From Mariniblastus sp. (lineage in GTDB: Bacteria; Planctomycetota; Planctomycetia; Pirellulales; Pirellulaceae): a DNA stretch of 34,814 nucleotides. Positions within the stretch are counted from its first letter, which is position 1. Every line of letters starts with the position of its first letter. Positions 7,024 through 16,577 of the stretch are shown here, one piece after another. The stretch spans positions 1-34,814 of the forward strand of contig JABACA010000037.1 of assembly GCA_014237975.1 (NCBI GenBank). The letters are read 5' to 3'. The notes beneath the pieces are model-generated. The model made no database searches. It was not told the DNA's origin and worked only from the letters and a program-made list of their open reading frames with translations. Both the position numbers and the translations under genes were made by a program.

Positions 7024-9093
7024 CTACCTGTCATTCATCTTGTCTATGATTTGTTCAGTCAATTCCAACAACTTGCTCTGTTGATCAGCCAAGTTTTGAA
7101 TTTCTTCGGCTAATTTCTGTTCCATTTCCCTGGGGGTATCGCTTCCACCCATACTGTCCACCTGCTTGGTTCGCCTGTTTACCCGGCGCTGGGACGCTTT
7201 TAGTATTTTAAGTTCTGCCGAGAGCTTGAGCAACGGTTGTTTTCCGCCGCCACCGCCGCCACCGCCGCCTCCGCCACCGCCGTCCTTTTTCTGTTTGGAC
7301 TCCTCTAAAGCGTCAAGTAAATCCTGCAAAACCGACTCAATGTCTTTTTGTATCAACTGTGTTAATTGATTGGTTTGTTCGTCTTCGAGAAGCAGTGAAA
7401 CCCGTTCCAATTCGGCCCGAAGGTCCTGGACAATTTCGGGAAAGACGTCACTGGTCCCGTCTTCGAGCAACAAGTCATAAGCCTGCTGCCCAAGCTCACT
7501 GATTTCAGACTCCTCGGCAGCCAGGCTAATCGTGGCTAATTGATCACGCCGCCGCAGCCCACCAAGATTAATTTTTTTGTCATTTAACTCGGTAGTCATC
7601 ACGCTGGCAATTTGCTGGCGTTCCAGCATTTCACGAAACCGCGCTTCCAGCGCCTTTAATTTCTCTTCTCTTGTCTCATCTCGCAATTGTTCCAAACGCT
7701 CCTCGATTTCTTCCATTGCCTCGTCGAGTTTCTTTTCCGATTCTTTCTGGTCCTGCTGGGCTTGATCGGCATCCTTCTGTTCGAGATTGTCACCCGCTTT
7801 CTTCATTGAGTCACCAGCTTCCTGCGTTTTCTGTTGACCCGGTTGTTGTTGATTGGGGCTGGATGCTCCATCAGGTGTTTCCGGCTTGGGAGCCTCTTTC
7901 ATCTGTTGGACAACCTCCATGGCCTTGTCGCGGGTCCGTCTTTGCTTTCTTGCCATTTCGTCAAATGCCTCGGGAGGCAGAGACGCCAGGCGACGCCGTT
8001 CTTTTGCCAATTCTTGCTTGGCGTTTTCCATCTCAGCCAAAGCCTTCTCTTCCTGCTGTTGGGCTTCTTTAGGTTTAGCGCTGCCCAGTTTTTCTTCAGC
8101 CTGGCGCTGATGTTCGGCTGATTTCTGCAACGGCTGCTGGCCCGGCTGGGGCGATGAGTTGGATGGAGATGGTTTGGAATCACCCGGTTTGGAATCACCC
8201 GGTTTGGAATCGCCCGGCTTAGAATCGCCCGGCTTGGAATCGCCCGGTTTGGAATCGCCCGGTTTGGAATCACCCGGCTTGGCATCGCTCGGCTTGGAAT
8301 CGCCCGGCTTGGAATCGCTCGGCTTGGAATCGCCCGGTTTGGAATCACCCGGCTTGGAATCACCCGGTTTAGCGTTGTTGGCATCAGTGGAAACTGGCTG
8401 TTCGTCTCCGTCGGCAATTTCACTGGCCAGATCTTCGGTTTTTTTCCGAATCTCAAATTGCTGATCAGCAATCTTGTCCAAGGTTCTGATTCCCGCACCA
8501 TCACTCTTGCTGGTTTGATCAATCAGGCCTTTTTGTTGACCAATCAAATCCTCCAGTTGTTTGATTTGTTGGTCGATCTTCCTGAGTGTTTCGTCTTTGT
8601 TGGCAACTTTCTCTGTTTCACGGCGCTGCTGGTTTTGACTTTGTCGCATCTGTTGGATTGAATTCTTCCAATCCTCCAGCATGTCAATTTCTTCCGATTT
8701 GGTCATTTTGGGAGACTTGTCGTTCATCAACAATCGAACCAGATCGTCAAGTTTTTGAATAACCTCGTCGATTTTCTGGGCTGCTTGTTCGTATTGATTA
8801 TTGTCAAGGTGCTCGCTAACCTCAGCCATCTTCTTGGTGATCAATTGCTCTTTGGCCTGTTGGTAGGCATCTACCAACTGTTTGGCTCGTTCAGGTTCCT
8901 TGTCCTGTAATTTAGCCGCAATCACCGTGAACATATTTTCCAGGTCGACCATCTTCTGCTCAACCAATCGCTGTTTTTCACCCAGCTCGGACTTGATGTC
9001 ATCCGAATCCTGCGCGAGCAGCCCGCTACATACCAAACCCACGATTGCGAAAACCACCGGCAAGAACTGGTTCATCGTTCGTTTATTTGTCAT
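7024..9093 (-). CDS. Secreted, highly charged coiled-coil protein with KPGDS repeat and polyglycine tract
   Basis: A 689-residue protein with a signal peptide (MNQFLPVVFAIVGLVCSGLLAQ after an optional in-frame second ATG at 9075). Most of the rest is predicted coiled coil, rich in Glu, Lys, Gln and Asp. Two low-complexity segments interrupt it: a pentapeptide KPGDS array at about residues 242-308 and 13 glycines at about 605-617 (bases 7243-7281). No catalytic motif is visible. The position between a DUF4175-like membrane protein and the TPR protein, with gaps of 26 and 41 bases, suggests a structural partner of those proteins in the envelope. Large helical proteins of this sort recur in planctomycete vWA/MoxR clusters but have no assigned role. 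Confidence 0.8.
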   Translation of the reverse strand: MTNKRTMNQFLPVVFAIVGLVCSGLLAQDSDDIKSELGEKQRLVEQKMVDLENMFTVIAAKLQDKEPERAKQLVDAYQQAKEQLITKKMAEVSEHLDNNQYEQAAQKIDEVIQKLDDLVRLLMNDKSPKMTKSEEIDMLEDWKNSIQQMRQSQNQQRRETEKVANKDETLRKIDQQIKQLEDLIGQQKGLIDQTSKSDGAGIRTLDKIADQQFEIRKKTEDLASEIADGDEQPVSTDANNAKPGDSKPGDSKPGDSKPSDSKPGDSKPSDAKPGDSKPGDSKPGDSKPGDSKPGDSKPGDSKPGDSKPSPSNSSPQPGQQPLQKSAEHQRQAEEKLGSAKPKEAQQQEEKALAEMENAKQELAKERRRLASLPPEAFDEMARKQRRTRDKAMEVVQQMKEAPKPETPDGASSPNQQQPGQQKTQEAGDSMKKAGDNLEQKDADQAQQDQKESEKKLDEAMEEIEERLEQLRDETREEKLKALEARFREMLERQQIASVMTTELNDKKINLGGLRRRDQLATISLAAEESEISELGQQAYDLLLEDGTSDVFPEIVQDLRAELERVSLLLEDEQTNQLTQLIQKDIESVLQDLLDALEESKQKKDGGGGGGGGGGGGGKQPLLKLSAELKILKASQRRVNRRTKQVDSMGGSDTPREMEQKLAEEIQNLADQQSKLLELTEQIIDKMNDR
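7243..7281 (-). repeat. Polyglycine-encoding tract (13 codons)
   Basis: Thirteen consecutive glycine codons (GGC, GGT and GGA mixed) in the coiled-coil protein, preceded by 'KKD'. It probably forms a flexible hinge between two helical parts. Confidence 0.9.
8171..8370 (-). repeat. 15-bp coding minisatellite (KPGDS array)
   Basis: About 13 tandem copies of a 15-base unit (plus-strand consensus ggaatcgcccggctt) encode KPGDS, with KPSDS and KPSDA variants. The copies differ at scattered silent positions (cac/cgc, ttt/ctt), so they are not all recent duplicates. The array stays in frame because the unit is a multiple of three. It gives a hydrophilic, probably unfolded spacer between two coiled-coil halves. 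Confidence 0.92.
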
Positions 9094-9119
9094 GGCCCTA
9101 TCCGATCAAACAGGAATGA

Positions 9120-11354
9120 TTATTTGTCGTCATCAAAAATATCGTCTTCGTTTTTATTCCGCTTATCCATCTCGGTTTTAATTTGCATCTCATTTCGCTT
9201 GATTTCCAGCAACTTGTTGACCACTTCCTGAAAGTTTTCCGAATCGACCATCGCATCGAGGATCCTTTTCATCTCGGCCATGATTTGAGCATGGACTTGG
9301 CCTGTATCGGTCACCGCCGTTAACAGTTCCTGTGGATCGTCGACAAGCCGCCGGCAATTATCCAAACTTCGGGAAGCCAAGGCAATCAGATCGGCGTCCA
9401 GCCTGCGTATGGGCTGAATAATCCCTCCGTCAAAACGCTGCTCAATCGTTTGCCCGCCAGCCAATGCCTGTTCATCTTCATCCAATCGGTTGTTTTTCGC
9501 CTCTACGAGAAACTCTTCAAACCGATTTGCAACCGCATTAATGCTGGTTCCAATTGCTTTTTGATCTCGACCAATCGTAATCAAACGTTCTTCTCTCATC
9601 GCCTTGAACTGTTCGGGCGTTTGACCGTTGGGCCTCATCCCGGCCACAGCCCGCAATTCGGCAGCCAATTCCATCTGTGCCTCATACGCTTGCTGGAATG
9701 CTTTGCGCTGCTCTATTTCACGACGCAACATATCGTCCCGAAGTTCCTGTTCTGTGACAATTCTTAGCAGAAACTCACTGGAACGCGCCAAATTGGGCTG
9801 TCCGGGCCGATTATCCTTGGCCACAACCGAAAGCATGAAACTGGCACCCGGCTTCAATTTCAACCCTTCCAGGTCGAGCACGTCGACATTTTCATCCGAC
9901 CGCACAATATTCTCCGGGTCTTCAAATTGGCGGATCATTTTCTCATAGGACTTTGTCTCATTTTGGGTCGCGTCTTCGTCCGAATTTTTCCAGTTACAAT
10001 CCAATGAGATATTGGACAGACCAAATTCATCGTTCACGCTGTAAGAAACAGGAATCCTCGCTCGCGGAACGACCAGGCCGCTGATGCCAAGTAATTCGGC
10101 TCGCACCTTAGGTGAACTATCTTCCCTGGTCTTAATCGTAAATTTGGAAGGGCGCGTTGCGGACAGGCCCGTTTGGTCGGCCAATACAAACTCGTACTGC
10201 CCACCCGCCAAACGATCACCGTCGGTCGGCAATAGAATTTCGTATTGCATCGCATCGCCAGAACCTCCGACAGCCGACATTACAAATTCACGCTCACCCA
10301 AACGAAGCGCAGCCATATTAAGCGGCTTGTTAAAACTGGCTCGCACCTTGAGTTGACTGCCATTCAAGACGGCATGGGGACCGGCTCCAGGTAGAATTAT
10401 GGGAGCAAGTCCGGTGTAGGCAGGCAAGATCGACTCCAGTTCCAATTGCGTCACACTGGGTGGCTCGACCAGTTTCACCTCCACCCATTCGGTAACATCA
10501 TCACCTCCCGATGCGCGCAAACGGAACTCGGTCGCTACGTTGTGCAAGACAAACAGATGTTCCCGGCCATCCTGGCGACCGGTCGGCTTCATCGGATGAA
10601 CGGTCTTGCCACTGGGGCTGTCTATTTCAAGTGTCACGTCCACATCGACAACCTGGCTGTCCTGACGTACCTCAACCAACTGCCGGTGATCCGTCCCACG
10701 AGGCAATACCAGCACACCACCATCGGCACCGACGATTTCCAGGTAGGTTCCCTGTGGCCACTGGTCGTTTTGTAACAGGATATTACGGTTAAACCATGTC
10801 CCGAAAAACTGTGTCTGGTTGACACTGACGATCAAGGCTCCCAATAGTACGAAACCGATTGCCAATAGCAACAGGTTGTGACGGTAGCGAGGCTGGTTGA
10901 GCGTCGTGCCAAATTCAATCGAGCGGGCATGCTCAATGCTCTGCTGGATCGTTGCGTCGGTCAGCTCGCGAGACGTCCCCAGTTCCTCAACATTGCTTTG
11001 GCGGGCAAGTTGTGCCCCGCTCAACAAGCTTTCGTTCAATTCCCTGTGTTTAGCTTCGACTTCGTAAAGCAATGCATCGTCACCCGGTCGGTTGGCGAGC
11101 GGTCGAATGACACGATAGAACAGGTAAACGGCAGCAAACAGGACCATTACGCCCAGCATGATCAATCGCTGGGCGAAATCCATTTTAAATAGTCGGTCCA
11201 AGCCCATGTCGATGACCAGGATTCCGATGATCGAAGCCAGCCAATGACTGGTTCCTTCAACCAACAACCAACGCGTCAGCTGACCGCGCAGGCTGTTCAG
11301 CCGAGCAGAGATTTCCCGGGGCAAGGATCGTGATTTGGCCGTCGCTGAACTCAT
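9120..11354 (-). CDS. DUF4175-like membrane protein
   Basis: A 744-residue protein with three membrane segments near the N-terminus (about residues 36-55, 62-82 and 160-182), a long extracytoplasmic beta-rich part (about 190-530) and a helical C-terminus ending in Asp/Lys-rich sequence. Between the second and third segments lies 'VEAKHRELNESLLSGAQLAR', which matches the place where DUF4175 proteins carry 'LD..F.L.ERL.TAL'. This arrangement is that of the large DUF4175 proteins found in planctomycete vWA/MoxR clusters. No enzymatic motif is visible and the family's biochemical role is unknown. It probably anchors the secreted coiled-coil protein encoded 26 bases downstream. The gene begins 96 bases after the vWA/amidotransferase-like gene. 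Confidence 0.75.
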   Translation of the reverse strand: MSSATAKSRSLPREISARLNSLRGQLTRWLLVEGTSHWLASIIGILVIDMGLDRLFKMDFAQRLIMLGVMVLFAAVYLFYRVIRPLANRPGDDALLYEVEAKHRELNESLLSGAQLARQSNVEELGTSRELTDATIQQSIEHARSIEFGTTLNQPRYRHNLLLLAIGFVLLGALIVSVNQTQFFGTWFNRNILLQNDQWPQGTYLEIVGADGGVLVLPRGTDHRQLVEVRQDSQVVDVDVTLEIDSPSGKTVHPMKPTGRQDGREHLFVLHNVATEFRLRASGGDDVTEWVEVKLVEPPSVTQLELESILPAYTGLAPIILPGAGPHAVLNGSQLKVRASFNKPLNMAALRLGEREFVMSAVGGSGDAMQYEILLPTDGDRLAGGQYEFVLADQTGLSATRPSKFTIKTREDSSPKVRAELLGISGLVVPRARIPVSYSVNDEFGLSNISLDCNWKNSDEDATQNETKSYEKMIRQFEDPENIVRSDENVDVLDLEGLKLKPGASFMLSVVAKDNRPGQPNLARSSEFLLRIVTEQELRDDMLRREIEQRKAFQQAYEAQMELAAELRAVAGMRPNGQTPEQFKAMREERLITIGRDQKAIGTSINAVANRFEEFLVEAKNNRLDEDEQALAGGQTIEQRFDGGIIQPIRRLDADLIALASRSLDNCRRLVDDPQELLTAVTDTGQVHAQIMAEMKRILDAMVDSENFQEVVNKLLEIKRNEMQIKTEMDKRNKNEDDIFDDDK

Positions 11355-11450
11355 CGATTAATCCGCTAAAAAGCGTTCCATTTCTGTCACTAGAATTGTT
11401 CCCGTCATTTCCGCTGTAACACCTTCTCACGAAGAAAAAAACCTGTCGGA

Positions 11451-14030
11451 CTACAAAAGCTTATACCACTTACGTATGGCCCATTCACTGGTTAACAACA
11501 CAACCGGCAACAAAAAGAACAAGAAACGCACGTATTGATTGACATCCCAAATCGGTTCTGGCGGACTGTTGAATTCGGCCCGCGTTACTAGTCGTGGCAA
11601 GGCAGCGGGCAACTCCGAAACCTGCTCCAATTCTATGTATTTACCACCCGATGTTTCGGCGATGTCCTTTAATAATTTTTCGTTTAACCAGAATGAACTT
11701 GCCTCGGCACTGGGAGGCACCACACGAAACGATATGGGATCGATCAGCTTTTCTTCCGATTCGAGAGTTCCCAGGTCAATGGTCGCTTCAAATTTCCCCG
11801 TTCTCTGCGCAACAAACGTGCCTTCATATCGCCCCTCTTGCTGAGGCAACAACTGCATTTCTATCGATTGGGATCGGCCTTCGGCATCCCGAACAACGGC
11901 CTCGATCGATGGCTCCTTTGAGGGTCGGAACTGGCTATCCAGGACACGGCCGACCAGCAACACACGCTGACCCAGTTCGTATTCGGTTTGATCACTATCG
12001 ATAAAACCGCGGCGGGAACCCTGCAAAGAACGATTTTCAACCAGGAACCGAGTTACCTGGATCCAAAACCGATCAAAGAACTGGGCCTGCAGCCCCAGGG
12101 GACGCCACCGCCAAGTTCCCTGAAATCCCATGTACAACACGGTACCAGCACCATACCGCCCGGCCGCCAACAGGGGCTGGTTACCGTCGGCGTTGACCTT
12201 GTCTCCATGTTCCATCAATACGCGAGCAGTTGGCTTTGGAGTCAATGCCGGGAAACTCCAATAGATCCCGGGCATCTGCGACCACGTTCGCTGCGTGGCA
12301 GCAGGGTCTGCATGAAAACTCAAAACGGGGTGGTCCATGTTGTGATTGACCAGCAACATTTTGCCGGACCGATTGTCCGTCGCCGTGGCCAGTGCCTGCG
12401 TGGTGGCAATCGACTCCGAGTCACCAAATCGAACGGGCAGGATTTCGCGAATTCCCTTCAAGCGATTCAAGGTCACAAATTCACTGGTGAACTGGGGCCC
12501 CGCCATGTAAAAAACGCCGCCCGCTTTGTTCTTGATAAATGTCTTCAGTGTTTCAATCCACTCGGCATCAAATTCCTGCGGATTGGGATCCATCAACATC
12601 ACGATATTGTATTGCCCCAGCTCCTCAATAGTTCTCGGTAATCGACTGATGGGCAAATCTCCTTCCTGAGGGCGAGATTCATCCATTGACTGCAGCCAAC
12701 AGCTCAGAGCTATGGTCTGGTCTCTCTGAAGCAACCGTTGTACATGCTGGTAATCATACGAAGGCAAACCTGAAATCAACAAAACCTTGACCTGTTCGTC
12801 AACAACCACAAGTTCACTTGAGACCAACGCATTGTCATCCGTTTGTGTTTCGTTGTCGAGATTTTCCACCTGGACGGTATAGGTATATCGACCCGGGTCA
12901 CTCAGCGTGTGATCAAAGTCAACGCGGATCCGACCACCATTGTCGGGAACATCAACCTGTGTTGACTGGATGACTTGCCGATCTTCCATCTGTCCAGTTC
13001 GCTCGTTGAACCGCTGTTGGACCAGATCGACGGTAAGTTGGCCCGGTATATCGCCCGCATTACCCAATGAGTTGATTTGCAGGATCGCTTCGACTTCAAA
13101 CGGCTCATCCGGATAGGCTTTGCTCCGCACAAAAACCTCGTTGACCGAAAGATTGCGGGGCGGATTAGGGTCACCCACGCCAATCACATATATGGGAATC
13201 CCCAGGGATTGCGCACGCGCCGCGATTTCAATCGGGTCTTCTGATCCGTTGTGTTGGCCATCACTGATCAGAACAATGGCAGACAAGCGGTTGGCATTAT
13301 CGATCGACTCGCGCAGCGCCTGCCAAATATCCGTTCCCAGTCCCTCGGGGACCAAGTCAGGCACCGTTTCCTGAATCAAGCTGTCGTTATCAATCTGACC
13401 CGTCGTGGCGGCTGGCTCAGTGGGCTCATTTGCTGACTCGGCTGGCGATGGCATATCCGATTGCAAGTTAGCGGGAATGACTGCAATCGTCTTCGTTCCA
13501 TCGGAGAAGTTGATTACCTGCACCGTCCCCTTGTCGCGGATCGACTGTATCAGTTGTTTGTCGGCCAGCACTCGGTTAACAAGATCCGATCGTTTGACAG
13601 ATCCCTCGGCGATGCCGATCACGTCTAGTCCCGAGGCGGCAGCCAGTCGGCCGACCTGTTTTTCATCACGGTAGACGTCACCCCGTGCAAACGAAAGGGA
13701 CCCATCGAGTAACAGGTCAATCGTCGGCTTGATCTCGGTCACTTGTTGGTAAAAAACAGAGGGACGCAGCAACAAGGCAACAAGAAACAGCAGCGTCGCC
13801 AATCGCAACCCTGCCATAAAAAGTTTCACGGGCATCGGGCAGGTATCGATTTCGCGGCGATACATCCAGAACACCCCGAACACAATCGCCATCACCGTGA
13901 ACAACAAGACAAACACGCCCCAGGACTCGGGCATATTAGTCCACTCCAGACGGGGATCCCCGGCCCGTTCGGGATCATGCCCGACAACCCAATTGAGTAA
14001 CGCGTTTTTGGCAATCAACAAATTATTCAA
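11451..14030 (-). CDS. vWA and glutamine-amidotransferase-like membrane protein
   Basis: An 859-residue protein with two N-terminal membrane segments (about 37-56 and 70-88) and one at the C-terminus (about 838-855), so the bulk is exposed on one side of the membrane. The vWA domain (about 100-290) has the metal-site motif DGSLS at 109-113 and 'AIVLISDGQHNG' later on. A class-I amidotransferase-like fold follows at about 410-610 ('KVLLISGLPSYDYQHVQRLL'), without a clear nucleophilic Cys elbow, so it is probably a binding rather than a catalytic domain. The C-terminal part is beta-sandwich-like. The frame starts with TTG at 14030; an ATG at 13934 begins just before the first membrane segment and is an alternative. 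It lies between the beta-propeller gene and the DUF4175 gene. Confidence 0.8.
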   Translation of the reverse strand: MNNLLIAKNALLNWVVGHDPERAGDPRLEWTNMPESWGVFVLLFTVMAIVFGVFWMYRREIDTCPMPVKLFMAGLRLATLLFLVALLLRPSVFYQQVTEIKPTIDLLLDGSLSFARGDVYRDEKQVGRLAAASGLDVIGIAEGSVKRSDLVNRVLADKQLIQSIRDKGTVQVINFSDGTKTIAVIPANLQSDMPSPAESANEPTEPAATTGQIDNDSLIQETVPDLVPEGLGTDIWQALRESIDNANRLSAIVLISDGQHNGSEDPIEIAARAQSLGIPIYVIGVGDPNPPRNLSVNEVFVRSKAYPDEPFEVEAILQINSLGNAGDIPGQLTVDLVQQRFNERTGQMEDRQVIQSTQVDVPDNGGRIRVDFDHTLSDPGRYTYTVQVENLDNETQTDDNALVSSELVVVDEQVKVLLISGLPSYDYQHVQRLLQRDQTIALSCWLQSMDESRPQEGDLPISRLPRTIEELGQYNIVMLMDPNPQEFDAEWIETLKTFIKNKAGGVFYMAGPQFTSEFVTLNRLKGIREILPVRFGDSESIATTQALATATDNRSGKMLLVNHNMDHPVLSFHADPAATQRTWSQMPGIYWSFPALTPKPTARVLMEHGDKVNADGNQPLLAAGRYGAGTVLYMGFQGTWRWRPLGLQAQFFDRFWIQVTRFLVENRSLQGSRRGFIDSDQTEYELGQRVLLVGRVLDSQFRPSKEPSIEAVVRDAEGRSQSIEMQLLPQQEGRYEGTFVAQRTGKFEATIDLGTLESEEKLIDPISFRVVPPSAEASSFWLNEKLLKDIAETSGGKYIELEQVSELPAALPRLVTRAEFNSPPEPIWDVNQYVRFLFFLLPVVLLTSEWAIRKWYKLL

Positions 14031-14060
14031 AAAATCATCCGATTATTACTTCTGTTCACT

Positions 14061-16550
14061 CTACTTAATGTCATCCGACTTGGTTGACCCGTTTGCCTGG
14101 GGGAGATTCGTTTTCCCTAACACGTACAGGCGGTTAGCCCCGTGTACCCAGATCTTTTCACCATCACTATAGAGATTCCCCAATGGCGCGCCGGTTCCCA
14201 GTTCCACGTGAGCCTCTTTGATAATCTCCGGTTTTTCTGTGGGGCTGGTAAGTCCTATTTGGACGATCTTATTACCGACGGGCAGGTAAATCCCATCCGC
14301 AGTCAACATGCCTCGTCCGTACGACTTTTCTCCACCGAACAGCTGCTCTCCTCCCAGGACCATCCTGCCTTCGCCTTGGAGATCATATCCGATCACCGTT
14401 TCCGGACCGGCCGCATAGAGGATGTCATCGTAAACGCCCAGCAAGTAATTGACCTTGGTGCCGAGAGGGTTCATTTCAGACCGCCAGATCAGCTCCCCGG
14501 TGTTTCGATTGAAGGCTTCAATGGTATCGGTGTCACTGGAAAAACAGATCATCTGCTGGCCATAAGGAATCACGGTATCCGAAGACCAGCCATCGAAATT
14601 AAGCTGATTCATGTTGCGCCCGTATTGACGCAACAATTTATTCTCGACACCTTTGCGATGATACCGCTTGGCGAATCGAATCATCCCGGTGGATGGATCC
14701 AGGACAAAAACAACACCGAGACCACATGAAACAAACAGATCACTGCCGTCAATCGAGAGATTGATTGGGGACCAGGGAACGGCACCCGTTTCAGGTTCAT
14801 CACACAAAAATGATTTCCAGACCGTCTTGCCATTCTGTTTCGTGTCGAATGCGTAGACTGAAATCGCACCTCCTTGATTCACGGGTGCAATGACCAGGTT
14901 GCGATAATTCACGGGGGATCCCATAAAGCCACCTGATCGCAAATAAGGGCTTTCGACCAATTCCTGGTCGGGATCCGGCACCTGCGCTTCCTCGACAACG
15001 ACTGCTTCCTTTTCCCTGTTCGGTAACGACCACAGCACCAATCCCGATTGGGCATCGTACGCCGTCAGATAATTACTGCGACTGCGACGCGCCGATGTGT
15101 TCCAATGTGACTGCTGTCTTGCGGGCAGGTTCTCCAGACGATCGTCGAATGGTTCGCCTTCGATCGTGTAAAGGACCCCATCGAGAATCGACATTTGCGC
15201 TGCAATCCGGTCTCCAAACAGCTGAATCTCCCGGGTGGAAAAAGGGGCCTCCGAGGGGCTCTGCTGCCGAAGTCGGCCAGCCCGATTCCAATTCCTGCGA
15301 AACATGATCACCAGTTTGGTGTAGTCGTCAATCTCAAACGCATTCCTCCAAACGGGTCTCCAACTGAAAACTTCCGAGAGGCTATGTGCATCCCAACAGA
15401 CAATATCCACTGCCGTCTTAAAATAGACCTGATCGTCGTGAAACACCAGCTGACCGGTTGCTCGCCAGCCCTTCTCGCGCCAACTTTTGATCAGTTCTTT
15501 CTCGGCCGATGTTACCGTGTCTGCCGCGGCGTCGCCAAACGCTTCCGTTCCAACCAATACGGTCGCATTCTTGAAGTCGGCCCAGTTATAACTCTCAACT
15601 GGGTCGAAATAGAATTGCCAAATCGGTTGCATTTCATCGCCGAGTGCGTGACGAGGCAACGCCGGCATCACCCCGTATCGTCGGCTGTCTCCAAGCGGAA
15701 GCCCCGATGGCCTGACAGCGGTGCCGGGCACGTTGCGATTCAATTGACCAACCGATGACTTGACCATCTCAAACCGTCGACGATCTAATTCTCCGGCCAC
15801 GGATTCCGCCTTGGCAATACTGGCATTCGCTCCACTTGCATCACCAAAAAATGCTTCGCACAAAGCCATTTTCAGATAGACTTCCTGCAGCGACACCGTC
15901 GGATCTGGATAATGACCGACAATCTTTTTGAGCAATCGGTAAGCGCCCACAAAATCATATCGGTCGATATAAAGCGTGCTCAATGTCAAAGCCGCTTCGT
16001 CGCCCAATGAGCTCAAGAAATACTGCCGAACTACCTGGCTCAGTGCTTGTGAATCATAGGGGCTACCGGCAGCCGCCAGTATTTCCTTGGCACTGGCATC
16101 CGCCTTGACCCGATACGCCTGCAGACCTTTGGGCGGCAGTCCAGCCAAGATATCCTCAACCCGGTTGACCAACGAAAAATACGTCTGGTCATCATCGGAA
16201 AACAGGGCATCCCCACTTCGCTCCAATACGGCTTGCCAAAAACGAGAAGCAGCTTGGTAATTACCATCTTTCTGGTAACGATCGGCCAGCTCCAGCCATT
16301 GCTCGAGATCCGGATCCGTCTTGAGGGTCGCACCACCCGATTCAAGGTCCTGCGCTTGGTTGCCTGCGGGAACCATGTCATCGATCAAGAACCGCCCCCC
16401 ACCGCGCAGTACCCGAATGGGGCCAATCTGTTGAGGCTCCTGCTGCATCTTCTTGATCACCACCTGGCCAGCAACCGGTTCACAACACAACGCAAATGCC
16501 ATCAACAGCATCCAGCCGACCCGTGAATCAAATTTTACTGATGTCATCAT
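14061..16550 (-). CDS. Secreted PQQ-type beta-propeller protein with helical repeats
   Basis: An 829-residue protein with a signal peptide (about residues 10-28, ending VAGQ). Residues about 85-270 are TPR-like helices ('LELADRYQKDGNYQAASRFWQAVLE'). The rest holds PQQ/BamB-like propeller blades, each with the typical 'D..TG...W' signature: 'YDAQSGLVLWSLP', 'LDPSTGMIRFAK', 'FNRNTGELIWRSE' and others. There is no dehydrogenase-type cofactor or calcium site that I can recognise, so it is more likely a protein-interaction platform, as BamB is, than a quinoprotein enzyme. Gaps of 27 and 30 bases join it to the BatA-like and vWA genes, supporting one transcript. Confidence 0.8.
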   Translation of the reverse strand: MMTSVKFDSRVGWMLLMAFALCCEPVAGQVVIKKMQQEPQQIGPIRVLRGGGRFLIDDMVPAGNQAQDLESGGATLKTDPDLEQWLELADRYQKDGNYQAASRFWQAVLERSGDALFSDDDQTYFSLVNRVEDILAGLPPKGLQAYRVKADASAKEILAAAGSPYDSQALSQVVRQYFLSSLGDEAALTLSTLYIDRYDFVGAYRLLKKIVGHYPDPTVSLQEVYLKMALCEAFFGDASGANASIAKAESVAGELDRRRFEMVKSSVGQLNRNVPGTAVRPSGLPLGDSRRYGVMPALPRHALGDEMQPIWQFYFDPVESYNWADFKNATVLVGTEAFGDAAADTVTSAEKELIKSWREKGWRATGQLVFHDDQVYFKTAVDIVCWDAHSLSEVFSWRPVWRNAFEIDDYTKLVIMFRRNWNRAGRLRQQSPSEAPFSTREIQLFGDRIAAQMSILDGVLYTIEGEPFDDRLENLPARQQSHWNTSARRSRSNYLTAYDAQSGLVLWSLPNREKEAVVVEEAQVPDPDQELVESPYLRSGGFMGSPVNYRNLVIAPVNQGGAISVYAFDTKQNGKTVWKSFLCDEPETGAVPWSPINLSIDGSDLFVSCGLGVVFVLDPSTGMIRFAKRYHRKGVENKLLRQYGRNMNQLNFDGWSSDTVIPYGQQMICFSSDTDTIEAFNRNTGELIWRSEMNPLGTKVNYLLGVYDDILYAAGPETVIGYDLQGEGRMVLGGEQLFGGEKSYGRGMLTADGIYLPVGNKIVQIGLTSPTEKPEIIKEAHVELGTGAPLGNLYSDGEKIWVHGANRLYVLGKTNLPQANGSTKSDDIK

Positions 16551-16577
16551 TTCACACCGTTCGCTAACGGGACCAAA

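Noticed and set aside
8171..8370. CRISPR-like tandem repeat
   Set aside because: The units are directly contiguous 15-mers without unique spacers and lie inside a coding frame.
8159..8464. A plus-strand open frame encoding repeated 'GLESP' units
   Set aside because: It is the antisense reading of the KPGDS minisatellite. The 15-base unit keeps every frame free of stops, and the minus-strand gene has a signal peptide, coiled coils and cluster context.
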